In this document: in pieces, positions 1-10,004 of the stretch
Layout of the letters: each line of letters begins with the position of its first letter
How positions within the stretch are numbered: the stretch's first letter is position 1
Assembly (NCBI GenBank): GCA_022376925.1
Contig: JAIOJX010000005.1
Location: 92,229,001 to 92,293,000, forward strand
Source of the DNA: Tragulus kanchil
Lineage: Eukaryota > Chordata > Mammalia > Artiodactyla > Tragulidae
DNA: 64,000 bases
Direction: 5' to 3'
Notes under the pieces: generated by a model
The model's input: only the letters and a program-made list of their open reading frames with translations
What the model was told of the DNA's origin: nothing
Database searches by the model: none
Position numbers and translations under genes: made by a program

Positions 1-265
1 CTTTTAAATACAATTGCTGTTATTTTCTTGAATGGCATATGGTCTGAAGTTTGTTTTTTTTTTTTTTTAATCATTGAAGAGGTAGGTTGATTACTATAGG
101 TGTTTGGATCGGTTTTCTGTTGAAATTAGGATATTTAAAAGGAGAAGGTTAACTTTAGAAGAATAAAGAATTCACTAGGAAGATTCAGAGTGATACACAG
201 AATAGAAAACAGACAATTGCCTCTGAAGGAGCAGTGCCAGGAAGCCACAGTGTAGGGTCTGAGCT
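1..265. other. Unassigned AT-rich DNA
   Basis: No repeat family, open frame of note or regulatory signal is recognisable. A run of about 14 T lies at 53-69. Confidence 0.4.
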
Positions 266-562
266 CTACAGACTGAATGTTTGTGTCCCTGACAAAATTC
301 CCATGTGGAAACCTAATCTGCTCTTCTGTTGGTATTTGGAGGTGGGACCTTTGGAAAGTAATCAGTGTTCTTACAAAAGACCCCAGAGATCTCTTTCTCC
401 TCTTCCATGATTAACTAGGAGGCATGCTCTAACCACAGACTGAATCTCCTGGTGCCTTGATCTTGGACTTTCCAGCCTTCAGAACTGTAAAAAATAGATG
501 TTTGCTGTTTGAGCCACCTAATCTGAGGTATTTCTTACAGCAACTCAAACAGATTAACACAG
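266..562 (+). repeat. MaLR (MLT1-like) solo LTR
   Basis: The order of blocks matches an ancient mammalian MaLR LTR: a start resembling GACTGAATGTTTGTGTCCC, then an AGGTGGGACCTTTGG block, a CTTACAAAAGACCCCAGAG block, a CCTTGATCTTGGACTT block, and an end in ACTGTAAAAAATAGATG...GCCACC...CAGATTAACACAG. No internal MaLR region adjoins it, so it is a solo LTR. The family was assigned from remembered consensus. Several mammalian LTR subfamilies share these blocks, so the subfamily is uncertain. Confidence 0.6.
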
Positions 563-1350
563 TGGGTCTGTAAATAATTATCTAGCACTTTGCTGATATT
601 GAGCTTGAAGCAGTAAGATTACTCCCCAAAGAAGGGGTGTTTATGCCTGTGTTTGGGGAGAACTGTGACATACACTGATCTTCCTTTTCTTTTCCTTTAT
701 TTCTGATTCCATCTACTTTATAATTTCCAAGATTTCCTCCAAATTTTCTGGTTTACTGCTAATAGCTGTTTTGTTCCAGAATATTTATTATCACATGTAT
801 TTTTAATTCACTGTCTTGTTTCAGTAGAAATTTGGGATCTTTGAGCTGGATGTAGTTGCTCAGGCCATATTTTAACAAGATTACAGAAATATTGTCTGAA
901 TATCATTTTCAGTTTCTTAAAAGCACTCTCTTTTTCATAATTTCTGATAGAAATTATATATTCATTGACCAGATGATTAAACTAGGACATCTTTATATAA
1001 GATTTTTATTACAATACATGATAATACTACACTGAGAATTTTTTTCATTATTCACTAACTGAAATAAATTGCTTTTACTTTCTTTTACTTCAATATATTA
1101 TTTAGTACATCATTTTTTTATTATTATAAGCAAGGTCTGCCAAAACCAAGTATCTCTTTCCATTCACAATTTTCTTAGTTGGCATTTTCAAACATCAGCT
1201 GTATAACAATTTGTTCATGTTGGCCCTAATAAAACTTTAAGTCCTTCAAATGATTTTAAATTCAAGGAATACCAATTTATCTATGATTTAATTCAGCATA
1301 ATTTCTGTACCTTTTAGTGAATTTTTATGTTTGGAAAAATTTCAGATATA
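563..1350. other. Unassigned AT-rich DNA
   Basis: AT-rich sequence with short T runs and no recognisable gene, RNA or repeat. Part could be very old L1, but I cannot support that. Confidence 0.35.
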
Positions 1351-1821
1351 TTGTTGCTGTTCAGTCACTAAGTCATGTCCTACACTTTGTAACCCCACGG
1401 ACTGCAGCACACCGAGCTCCCGTGTCCTTCACTATCTCCTGGAGTTTATGTCTATTGAGTCATTGATGCTATCTAACCATCTCATCCTCTGCTGCTGCCT
1501 TCTCCTTATGCCTTCAGTCTTTCCCAGCATCATGTCTTTTCCAGTGAGTCAGCCGTTTACCTCAAGTGGCCAAAGTATTGGAGCTTCAGCATCAGTCTTT
1601 GCAATGAGTGTTTAGGGTTGATTTCTTTTAGGATTGACTGGTTTGATCTTCCTGCTGTCCAAGGGACTCTTAAGAGTCTTCACTAGCACCATGATTCAAA
1701 AGCATCAGTTCTTCAGCATTCAGCCTTCTTTATCGTCCAACTCTCACATCTGCATGTAACTGCTGGAAAAACCATCGCTTCGCCTATATGGACCTTTGTC
1801 CGCAAAATGATGCCTCTGCTT

Positions 1822-1959
1822 TTTTTTTTTTTTTTAACCTTTATCTTGCTTTTAACTTTTACAGATATGTATGTTCCCAGATTAGTCATATGTATATCCC
1901 CCCCTTCCCACCCCTCCCAACCATCACACAGCACCCCTGAAGGATCCCCTTTTCTCACA
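1822..1959 (-). mobile_element. Very short 5'-truncated L1 3' end inside BovB
   Basis: A poly(T) run followed by the minus-strand L1 3' end (ACTTTTACAGATATGTATG...CAGATTAGTCATATG). It is bracketed by the direct repeat CCTCTGCTTTT at about 1813-1823 and 1960-1970, which is BovB sequence. This is a clean target-site duplication. The same insertion recurs at about 2888-3025 in the second copy of the local duplication. Confidence 0.8.
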
Positions 1960-2177
1960 CCTCTGCTTTTTAATACACCATCTAGGTTTGTGGTAGCTTT
2001 CCTTCCAAGGAACTTCTTTTAATTTCATGGCTGTAGTCACCTCCCATAGTGATTTTGAAGCCCAAGAAAATAAAATATGTCACTTCTTCCACTTTTTTCC
2101 CCATCTATTTGCCATGAAGTGATGGGAACAGATGCCATGATCTTTTGAATGTTGAATTTCATTCCCGCTTTTTCACT

Positions 2178-2366
2178 CTATTCTTTCAGTGTCTTCAAGA
2201 AGCGCTTTAGTTCCTCTTCATTTTCTGTCATTAGAGTGGTACCATCTGCATGTCTGAGGCTGTTGATATTTCTCTCAGCAGTCTTAATTCCAGCTTGTGA
2301 TTCATCCAGGCTGGCATATTTTATGATATAATCTACATAGAAGTTAAATAAACAGAGTGACAACAC
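2178..2366 (-). pseudogene. BovB reverse-transcriptase fragment, catalytic box lost
   Basis: A 62-residue frame matching the BovB RT core around the catalytic motif. Where the family has YADD, this copy reads HADG (within SLRHADGTTLM), so the first catalytic aspartate is kept and the second is lost. The motif is followed by an EEELK segment typical of BovB. It is copied exactly at 3244-3432. No activity is expected. Confidence 0.8.
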
Positions 2367-3655
2367 ATAGCCTTGTCATACTCCTTTTTCAATTTTTAAT
2401 CAGCCAGTTGTTCCATGTCTGGTTCAAACTGTTGCTTCTTGGGAGGTGGTCCCATTTATTTAAGAATTTTCCACAGTTTGATCAATCCAGCCAAAGGCTT
2501 TAGCATAGTCAATGAAGCAGAAGTAGATGTTTTTCTGGAATTCCTTCCTTTTTCCATGATCTAATGAATGTTGGGTCTTTTTGAATGTCTCTAAGTCATC
2601 ATTTGTTTTCATCCATCTTTATTCTTTGGCCTGTGTGGACCTCCCATTGCAGGGGCCTCTCTCAGAGCAATGAGTGTTTAGGGTTGATTTCTTTTAGGAT
2701 TGACTGGTTTGATCTTCCTGCTGTCCAAGGGACTCTTAAGAGTCTTCACTAGCACCATGATTCAAAAGCATCAGTTCTTCAGCATTCAGCCTTCTTTATC
2801 GTCCAACTCTCACATCTGCATGTAACTGCTGGAAAAACCATCGCTTCGCCTATATGGACCTTTGTCCGCAAAATGATGCCTCTGCTTTTTTTTTTTTTTT
2901 TAACCTTTATCTTGCTTTTAACTTTTACAGATATGTATGTTCCCAGATTAGTCATATGTATATCCCCCCCTTCCCACCCCTCCCAACCATCACACAGCAC
3001 CCCTGAAGGATCCCCTTTTCTCACACCTCTGCTTTTTAATACACCATCTAGGTTTGTGGTAGCTTTCCTTCCAAGGAACTTCTTTTAATTTCATGGCTGT
3101 AGTCACCTCCCATAGTGATTTTGAAGCCCAAGAAAATAAAATATGTCACTTCTTCCACTTTTTTCCCCATCTATTTGCCATGAAGTGATGGGAACAGATG
3201 CCATGATCTTTTGAATGTTGAATTTCATTCCCGCTTTTTCACTCTATTCTTTCAGTGTCTTCAAGAAGCGCTTTAGTTCCTCTTCATTTTCTGTCATTAG
3301 AGTGGTACCATCTGCATGTCTGAGGCTGTTGATATTTCTCTCAGCAGTCTTAATTCCAGCTTGTGATTCATCCAGGCTGGCATATTTTATGATATAATCT
3401 ACATAGAAGTTAAATAAACAGAGTGACAACACATAGCCTTGTCATACTCCTTTTTCAATTTTTAATCAGCCAGTTGTTCCATGTCTGGTTCAAACTGTTG
3501 CTTCTTGGGAGGTGGTCCCATTTATTTAAGAATTTTCCACAGTTTGATCAATCCAGCCAAAGGCTTTAGCATAGTCAATGAAGCAGAAGTAGATGTTTTT
3601 CTGGAATTCCTTCCTTTTTCCATGATCTAATGAATGTTGGGTCTTTTTGAATGTC

Positions 3656-3899
3656 TCTAAGTCATCATTTGTTTTCATCCATCTTTATTTTTTGCCATCT
3701 GTGAACCTCCCATTACAGTGGCCTCTCTCGTTGCAGAGCACTGGCTGTGGGCACATGCGCTCCAGAGTGCTGGCTGGTAACTGGACACACTGGTTCAGTT
3801 GCTCCGTGGCATGTGGGATCTCCTTGGGCCAGGGATCCAACCAGTGCCCCTTGCACTGCAAGATGGACTGTTTACCCACTGAACCACCAGGAAAGCCCC
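3656..3899 (-). mobile_element. tRNA-headed long-body ruminant SINE
   Basis: On the minus strand it begins GGGGCTTTCCTGGTGGTTCA (A-box-like) and carries a B-box-like segment, then a long body ending in a GATGAAAAC-type tail. It lies between the broken BovB and the L1 that follows. A partial, diverged version of its tail is seen at 2590-2666 at the end of duplication copy 1. I do not recognise this exact SINE subfamily by name. Confidence 0.75.
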
Positions 3900-4250
3900 A
3901 ATGTTGAATTTTGTTTTTTTATTATTTAATTTTACATTTTTTAATTTTTACAGAGTTTTGTTGTTCACAGACATGTATTTTCCCAGATCAGTCATATGAA
4001 TATCCCTGGCACCCTCCCCCATCCCAGTCTCCCCATTCCACCCCTCCAGGCCATAGCACCCCACCCCTTCAGGATCTCTTATTCCCTCAGCACAATGACG
4101 GTTGTTATCTTTTTCACATATGATAGTATAGGTTTCCATGTTACTCCCTCTGTGCCTCCCACCCACTGTTCATTCCCCACAATGTCCATATGTCTGTTCT
4201 CTATGTCTGTTTTCCATCGCTTCACTGCATGTATTACCATTGCCCTTTTA

Positions 4251-4760
4251 CTAGATTCCATATATATGTGTTAGTATATTGCACTTGTCCTTCTCTTTTT
4301 GACTTACTTCACTTTTTATGATAGGTTCTAGATCCAGCCACCTCATTAGGACTGATTTTTCTGCATTTCTTTTTACAGCTGAGAAGTACTTCATTGTATA
4401 TATGTACCAGAGTTTTTTTATCCATTCATTCATCAATGGACATGGTTGCTTCCATGTTCTAGCTATTGCATAGAGAGCTGCAATGAAAATTGGGGTACAG
4501 GTGCTTCTTTCAGTTTTGATTTCATCAGAGTATAAGCCTAAGAGTGGGATTGCTGGGTCATATGGTGCTTCTAGTTTTGGTTTTTTAAGGAATCTCCAGA
4601 CTGTCCTCCATAGCGGCTGTATCAATTTACATTCCCACCAGCAATGCAGGAGTGTTCCCTTTTCTCTGCACCCTCTCCAGCATTTACTGCATGTTGATTT
4701 GTGGATGATGGCCATTCTGACGGGTGTGAGGTGATATCTCATTGTAGTTTTGATTTGCAT
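4251..4760 (-). pseudogene. L1 ORF2 C-terminal fragment (169 aa)
   Basis: The predicted peptide contains [20 protein letters not shown], the cysteine-rich C-terminal segment of L1 ORF2p, followed by [27 protein letters not shown] and [15 protein letters not shown]. These are conserved landmarks of the L1 C-terminus. Full ORF2p is about 1275 residues, so this is only the tail. The frame is uninterrupted over this stretch, which suggests moderate age. Confidence 0.9.
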
Positions 4761-6902
4761 TTCTCTAATAATAAGTGAGGTTGAGCATCATTTCATGTGC
4801 TTTTGGGCCATCTGTATGTCCTCTTTGGTGGGATGTCTCTTTAGATCTTTTTCCCATTTTTTGATTGGGTTGTTCATTTTTCTGGTGCTGAGTTGTCTGA
4901 GTTGTTTGTAGATTTTGGAGATTAATTCTTTGTCTGTTATTTCATTTGCTATGGTTTTTCACCCATTCCGTGGGCTTTCTGTTCAGCTTTTTTGTAATTT
5001 CTTTTGCTGTACAAAAGCTTTTAAATTTCATTAGGTCCCACATGTTACTTTCTGGTTTTAGTTCTGCTATTCTAGTAGCTGGGTCATGAAAGATCTTGCT
5101 TTGGTTTATGTCCTTGAGGGTTTTGCCTATATTCTTCTCTAAGGGTTTTAGGGTTTCTGGTCTTACATTTAGGTCTTTAATCCATTTTGAATTGATCTTA
5201 GTATACGGTGTCAGGGAATGTTCTAACTTCATTTTTTTGCATGTAGCTGTCCAATTTCCCCAGCACCATTTGTTGAAGAGGCTGTCTTTGTCCCATTTTA
5301 TAGTTTCACCTCCTTTGTCAAAACTAAGGTATCCATAGGTGTGTGGGTTTCTCTCTGGATTCCCTATCTTGTTCCATTGGTTGATATTTCTGTGTTTGTG
5401 CCAGTACCATGCTGTCTTGATGACCATTGCTTTGTTCAATTTCACTGTTGAATTTGGATGCCGAAATCCTCAACAAAATCATAGCAAACAGAATTCAACA
5501 TTGCATCAAAAAATTCATACATCATGTCCAAGTTGAGTTCATCCCAGGCATTCAAGGATTCTTCAATATCCACAAATCAATTCATGTGATATACCATATC
5601 AACAAATTGAAAGACAAAAATCACATGATAATCTCAATAGATGCAGAAAAAAAGCCTTCGACAAAATCCAACACTATTTATGATAAAAACTCTTCAAAAA
5701 ATGGGCATAGAAGGAACCTACCTCAACATAGTGAAAGCCATATATGAGAAGCCCACAGCGAACATTATCCTCAATGGTGAAAAACTGAAAGCATTCCTCT
5801 AATATCAGAAAGAAAGTGAACCACTGATTGTAGTTTTGATTTGCATTTCTCTAATAATAAGTGAGGTTGAGCATCATTTCATGTGCTTTTGGGCCATCTG
5901 TATGTCCTCTTTGGTGGGATGTCTCTTTAGATCTTTTTCCCATTTTTTGATTGGGTTGTTCATTTTTCTGGTGCTGAGTTGTCTGAGTTGTTTGTAGATT
6001 TTGGAGATTAATTCTTTGTCTGTTATTTCATTTGCTATGGTTTTTCACCCATTCCGTGGGCTTTCTGTTCAGCTTTTTTGTAATTTCTTTTGCTGTACAA
6101 AAGCTTTTAAATTTCATTAGGTCCCACATGTTACTTTCTGGTTTTAGTTCTGCTATTCTAGTAGCTGGGTCATGAAAGATCTTGCTTTGGTTTATGTCCT
6201 TGAGGGTTTTGCCTATATTCTTCTCTAAGGGTTTTAGGGTTTCTGGTCTTACATTTAGGTCTTTAATCCATTTTGAATTGATCTTAGTATACGGTGTCAG
6301 GGAATGTTCTAACTTCATTTTTTTGCATGTAGCTGTCCAATTTCCCCAGCACCATTTGTTGAAGAGGCTGTCTTTGTCCCATTTTATAGTTTCACCTCCT
6401 TTGTCAAAACTAAGGTATCCATAGGTGTGTGGGTTTCTCTCTGGATTCCCTATCTTGTTCCATTGGTTGATATTTCTGTGTTTGTGCCAGTACCATGCTG
6501 TCTTGATGACCATTGCTTTGTTCAATTTCACTGTTGAATTTGGATGCCGAAATCCTCAACAAAATCATAGCAAACAGAATTCAACATTGCATCAAAAAAT
6601 TCATACATCATGTCCAAGTTGAGTTCATCCCAGGCATTCAAGGATTCTTCAATATCCACAAATCAATTCATGTGATATACCATATCAACAAATTGAAAGA
6701 CAAAAATCACATGATAATCTCAATAGATGCAGAAAAAAAGCCTTCGACAAAATCCAACACTATTTATGATAAAAACTCTTCAAAAAATGGGCATAGAAGG
6801 AACCTACCTCAACATAGTGAAAGCCATATATGAGAAGCCCACAGCGAACATTATCCTCAATGGTGAAAAACTGAAAGCATTCCCTCTAATATCAGAAAGA
6901 AG
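4741..6902 (+). repeat. Local tandem duplication 2: 4741-5812 and 5827-6902
   Basis: Offset 1086. Copy 1 ends in ragged sequence at 5803-5826 and has lost one C of the CCC at the position matching 6880-6882 (CATTCCTCT against CATTCCCTCT). The remainder looks identical. Confidence 0.95.
4942..5445 (-). pseudogene. L1 ORF2 fragment downstream of RT (167 aa)
   Basis: Contains AWYWHKHRNINQWNKI, TYGYLSFDKGG, WCWGNWTATCKKMK and CTAKEITKKLNRKPTEW, the usual L1 ORF2 order between the RT and the C-terminal cysteine segment. It is identical at 6028-6531 because of the local duplication. The stretch between it and 4251-4760 is frame-broken. Confidence 0.9.
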
Positions 6903-7020
6903 ACAGGGGTGTCCACTTTCACCACTGTTATTCAACATAGTCCTGGAAGTTCTAGCAACAGCAATAAGAGAAGAAAAAGAAATAAAAGGAATCCAGATTG
7001 GAAAAGAAGAACTAATGTTG
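5451..7020 (+). mobile_element. Inverted 5' segment of the twin-primed L1
   Basis: Plus-sense ORF2 reverse-transcriptase sequence: [11 protein letters not shown], then [13 protein letters not shown], then the DAEK..FD region (IISIDAEKK), then [18 protein letters not shown]. It adjoins the minus-sense 3' segment head to head at about 5450 and 6536. The true segment is about 480 bases. It looks longer because duplications 2 and 3 repeat it (5451-5812, 6537-7020, 7641-8111). Confidence 0.85.
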
Positions 7021-7074
7021 GTTTTTTTAACTCTGGTTCCTCTGCCTTTTCTAAGCCTAGCTTTGTATATCTGA
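6727..7074 (+). pseudogene. L1 reverse-transcriptase fragment (inverted segment)
   Basis: About 95 residues of L1 RT including [40 protein letters not shown] and [15 protein letters not shown]. The frame then runs into BovB sequence. It stops short of the catalytic FADD box, which lies downstream in L1. Repeated at 7818-8165. Confidence 0.85.
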
Positions 7075-7250
7075 AATTTCTTGGTTCATGTACTGCTGAG
7101 GCCTAGCTTGAAGAATTTTGAGCCCTACCTTGCTAGCATGTGAAATGAGCACAGTTGTTCGATAGTTTGAACATTCTTTGGCATTACCCTTCTTTGGGCT
7201 TGGAATAAAAACTGACCTTTTCCAGTCCTGTGGCCACCACTGAATTTTCC
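7028..7250 (-). mobile_element. BovB, continuation of the element split at 2575
   Basis: Minus-strand BovB starting at the CTCTGGTTCCTCTGCC segment and running through TTTGGCATTACCC...TTTTCCAGTCCTGTGGCCACC. In an intact BovB this directly follows the part that ends near 2575. The gap is filled by the SINE and the twin-primed L1. Copy at 8119-8341. Confidence 0.8.
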
Positions 7251-7283
7251 ACTTTTTTTTTTTTTTTTTGATTTTTCCACTTT

Positions 7284-7640
7284 TTAGCTTCAGAACTCTG
7301 ACCTCGTAGTGCTGAGTAAGGGGTGCTGACAGCAGTGATGCTTCTGCTCTAAGAGCTTCATGGTATAGTTGATCAGGAATTCTAACTGCATTGATCCTGG
7401 CTCTGTAGCATACAAGCCTCCTTCTTCACCCTTTGTGAGGATCTATGAATTACCTTGTTGCCCCTTTAAAAACTCCTTTCAGTTTAAACTCAATAGAGTG
7501 GGTTTTGTTGTCTACAAATAGAAGCAGTGATCACACACTGCTTTAATTTTAATCTATATTGTTTAATTTCTTTAAAAAGCAAACAAAATAAAATACTGTT
7601 ATGTGTTACCAAAATACAGTTCTATTTAATTGTGTTTTGT
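7284..7640. other. Unassigned DNA (with its copy 8375-8731)
   Basis: Follows a 17-T tract. It does not continue the BovB and shows no gene or family I recognise. Confidence 0.35.
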
Positions 7641-8787
7641 AAATCCTCAACAAAATCATAGCAAACAGAATTCAACATTGCATCAAAAAATTCATACATC
7701 ATGTCCAAGTTGAGTTCATCCCAGGCATTCAAGGATTCTTCAATATCCACAAATCAATTCATGTGATATACCATATCAACAAATTGAAAGACAAAAATCA
7801 CATGATAATCTCAATAGATGCAGAAAAAAAGCCTTCGACAAAATCCAACACTATTTATGATAAAAACTCTTCAAAAAATGGGCATAGAAGGAACCTACCT
7901 CAACATAGTGAAAGCCATATATGAGAAGCCCACAGCGAACATTATCCTCAATGGTGAAAAACTGAAAGCATTCCCTCTAATATCAGAAAGAAGACAGGGG
8001 TGTCCACTTTCACCACTGTTATTCAACATAGTCCTGGAAGTTCTAGCAACAGCAATAAGAGAAGAAAAAGAAATAAAAGGAATCCAGATTGGAAAAGAAG
8101 AACTAATGTTGGTTTTTTTAACTCTGGTTCCTCTGCCTTTTCTAAGCCTAGCTTTGTATATCTGAAATTTCTTGGTTCATGTACTGCTGAGGCCTAGCTT
8201 GAAGAATTTTGAGCCCTACCTTGCTAGCATGTGAAATGAGCACAGTTGTTCGATAGTTTGAACATTCTTTGGCATTACCCTTCTTTGGGCTTGGAATAAA
8301 AACTGACCTTTTCCAGTCCTGTGGCCACCACTGAATTTTCCACTTTTTTTTTTTTTTTTTGATTTTTCCACTTTTTAGCTTCAGAACTCTGACCTCGTAG
8401 TGCTGAGTAAGGGGTGCTGACAGCAGTGATGCTTCTGCTCTAAGAGCTTCATGGTATAGTTGATCAGGAATTCTAACTGCATTGATCCTGGCTCTGTAGC
8501 ATACAAGCCTCCTTCTTCACCCTTTGTGAGGATCTATGAATTACCTTGTTGCCCCTTTAAAAACTCCTTTCAGTTTAAACTCAATAGAGTGGGTTTTGTT
8601 GTCTACAAATAGAAGCAGTGATCACACACTGCTTTAATTTTAATCTATATTGTTTAATTTCTTTAAAAAGCAAACAAAATAAAATACTGTTATGTGTTAC
8701 CAAAATACAGTTCTATTTAATTGTGTTTTGTAATTTTTAATTTTTTTTGTTGTTCTTCCTTAAAAATCTGATCTCTACACGGAACAT

Positions 8788-9020
8788 ATATTGCATGTGT
8801 GCATGCTCAGTTACTTCCTTAGTATCCAACTCTTTGTAACCCATGGAAGGTAGCCTGCCAGGCTCCCCTGTCCATGGGATTCTCCAGGCAAGAATACTGG
8901 AGTGGGTTGCCATGCCTTCCTCCAGGGGATCTTCCCAATGTACAAGTTGAACCCCCCATTTCTTAAGTCGGCTGCATTTGCAGGCAGATTTTTTTTACCT
9001 CTAGCACCACCTGGGAAGCC
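8788..9020 (-). mobile_element. Bov-tA SINE
   Basis: On the minus strand it runs from a tRNA-like head (GGCTTCCCAGGTGGTGCTAG) through the conserved CTGGAGAAGG and TTGCCTGGAGAATCCCATGG segments to the Bov-A part ending in CTGAGCATGC. This is the standard Bov-tA order. Confidence 0.85.
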
Positions 9021-9244
9021 AGGAAGCTATGTTAACTCTCTAGTGTTACTCTACTGAAGATTAATCAAATATTCATGACAGTAAGCTATTTATCAATCCA
9101 ACACTCACAGAAAAACAACTATTACATTCCTATATTTAATAATTTTCCTAAATAATATCTACTCTTACCCATCTTCTCATCTCTTGCTATAGTATTTCTA
9201 ATTTGTTAATTTCCCCAAATTAAACCATCCTAAGGATGCTCTTT

Positions 9245-9716
9245 TATTATTGAGATATAATTTACATGTTATGTTAGCTTCAGGTATGCAGTACTTTAAT
9301 TAAATATTGGTATACATTGCAAAATGATCACCACAATAACTTAACATTCCCCACCATGCATAGTTACAAATCTCTCCTGTGATAAGACCTTTTAAGGTCT
9401 AATCTCTTAGAAACTTTCAAAGATTCAATGCAGGATTATTAACTATAGTCACTATGATGTACATTGCATTTCTAGGACTTAGTTATTTTGAAACTGGAAG
9501 TTTATACCTTTTGCCCTTCACATATTTTGCCTTCCCTTTAACCCTCACCTCTGCCAACTACCTATCTGTTCTATCTATGAATTCTGGAGTGGGGTAGTTG
9601 TTTGTTTTGAGGGGTTGGGTTTTTCTTTAGAATTCCATGTATACGTGAAATCATACAGTATTTATCTCTTTCTGTTTAATTTATTTCACTTAGTAAAATG
9701 GATTCAAGGTCCATCC
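9245..9716 (-). mobile_element. Old L1 (L1M-type) 3' end
   Basis: Minus-strand order of L1M 3' UTR landmarks: TTGAGATATAATTTACATG, CAAAATGATCACCAC, ATTATTAACTATAGTCAC, GTGAAATCATACAGTATTT and TTTATTTCACTTAG. A SINE interrupts it at about 9717. Confidence 0.7.
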
Positions 9717-10004
9717 ATCTTCATTGTTGCACAAGAGCTTTCTCTAGTTGTGACCAGCAGGGGCTACTCTCTAGTTGCTGTGCACAGGCTTCTCTTTGTG
9801 GTGGCTTCTCTTGAGGAGCACAGGCTCAAGGACCCGCAGACTTCAATAGATCTGGCACGAGGGCTCAGTAGTTGCAACCCACGGACTCTAGAGTGTGGGC
9901 CCAGAAGTTGGGTGCAATATGTGGGATCTTCTCAGACCAAGGATAGAACTTGTCCCCTTCCATTGGCCAGCAGTTTCTTAATCACTGAACCAGCAGGGAA
10001 GCTC
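9717..10004 (-). mobile_element. CHR-2-like SINE
   Basis: A minus-strand SINE with repeated AGTTG-containing body blocks (CTCTAGTTGTGACCAGCAGG, GGCTCAGTAGTTGC, CTCTAGAGTGTGGG) and a tRNA-related head GAGCTTCCCTGCTGGTTCAG. The body is diagnostic of CHR-2-type cetartiodactyl SINEs. Copy at 10822-11109. Confidence 0.8.

Larger units (their letters stand above)
1351..2575 (-). mobile_element. BovB LINE (RTE clade), 3' part, interrupted
   Basis: Read on the minus strand this is the 3' end of a BovB LINE: the reverse complement of the familiar GTTCAGTCACTAAGTCATGTCC end at about 1358, the 3' coding region, and a reverse-transcriptase segment to about 2575. A short L1 sits inside it (1822-1959). 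The next BovB segment upstream in the element (LTCTGGTTCCTCTGCC onward) reappears at 7028-7250, so the element was split by a SINE and an L1. A second near-identical copy of 1601 onward starts at 2667. The element is 5' truncated and its frames are broken. Confidence 0.9.
1601..3694 (+). repeat. Local tandem duplication 1: 1601-2628 and 2667-3694
   Basis: The two copies are offset by 1066 bases and look identical over about 1028 bases. They are separated by 2629-2666, a ragged SINE-like stretch. Both copies contain the same BovB segment with the same nested short L1. Confidence 0.95.
3905..5450 (-). mobile_element. Artiodactyl L1, 3' segment of a twin-primed insertion
   Basis: A minus-strand L1 from its A-rich 3' end (the T-rich run at 3905-3955) through the 3' UTR and the C-terminal half of ORF2. 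At about 5450 the orientation flips: the sequence that follows is upstream ORF2 in the plus sense. This is the arrangement expected of twin priming during L1 insertion. Part is repeated at 5827-6536 by a local duplication. Confidence 0.9.
6550..8731 (+). repeat. Local tandem duplication 3: 6550-7640 and 7641-8731
   Basis: A perfect head-to-tail pair with a 1091-base unit and no spacer. The 17-T run in each copy has the same length. It overlaps duplication 2, so the L1 RT segment occurs three times (5463, 6549 and 7640 onward). Confidence 0.95.

Noticed and set aside
2629..2666. A separate SINE insertion between the copies of duplication 1
   Set aside because: It is a partial, garbled SINE tail at the join, better explained as the degraded end of copy 1.
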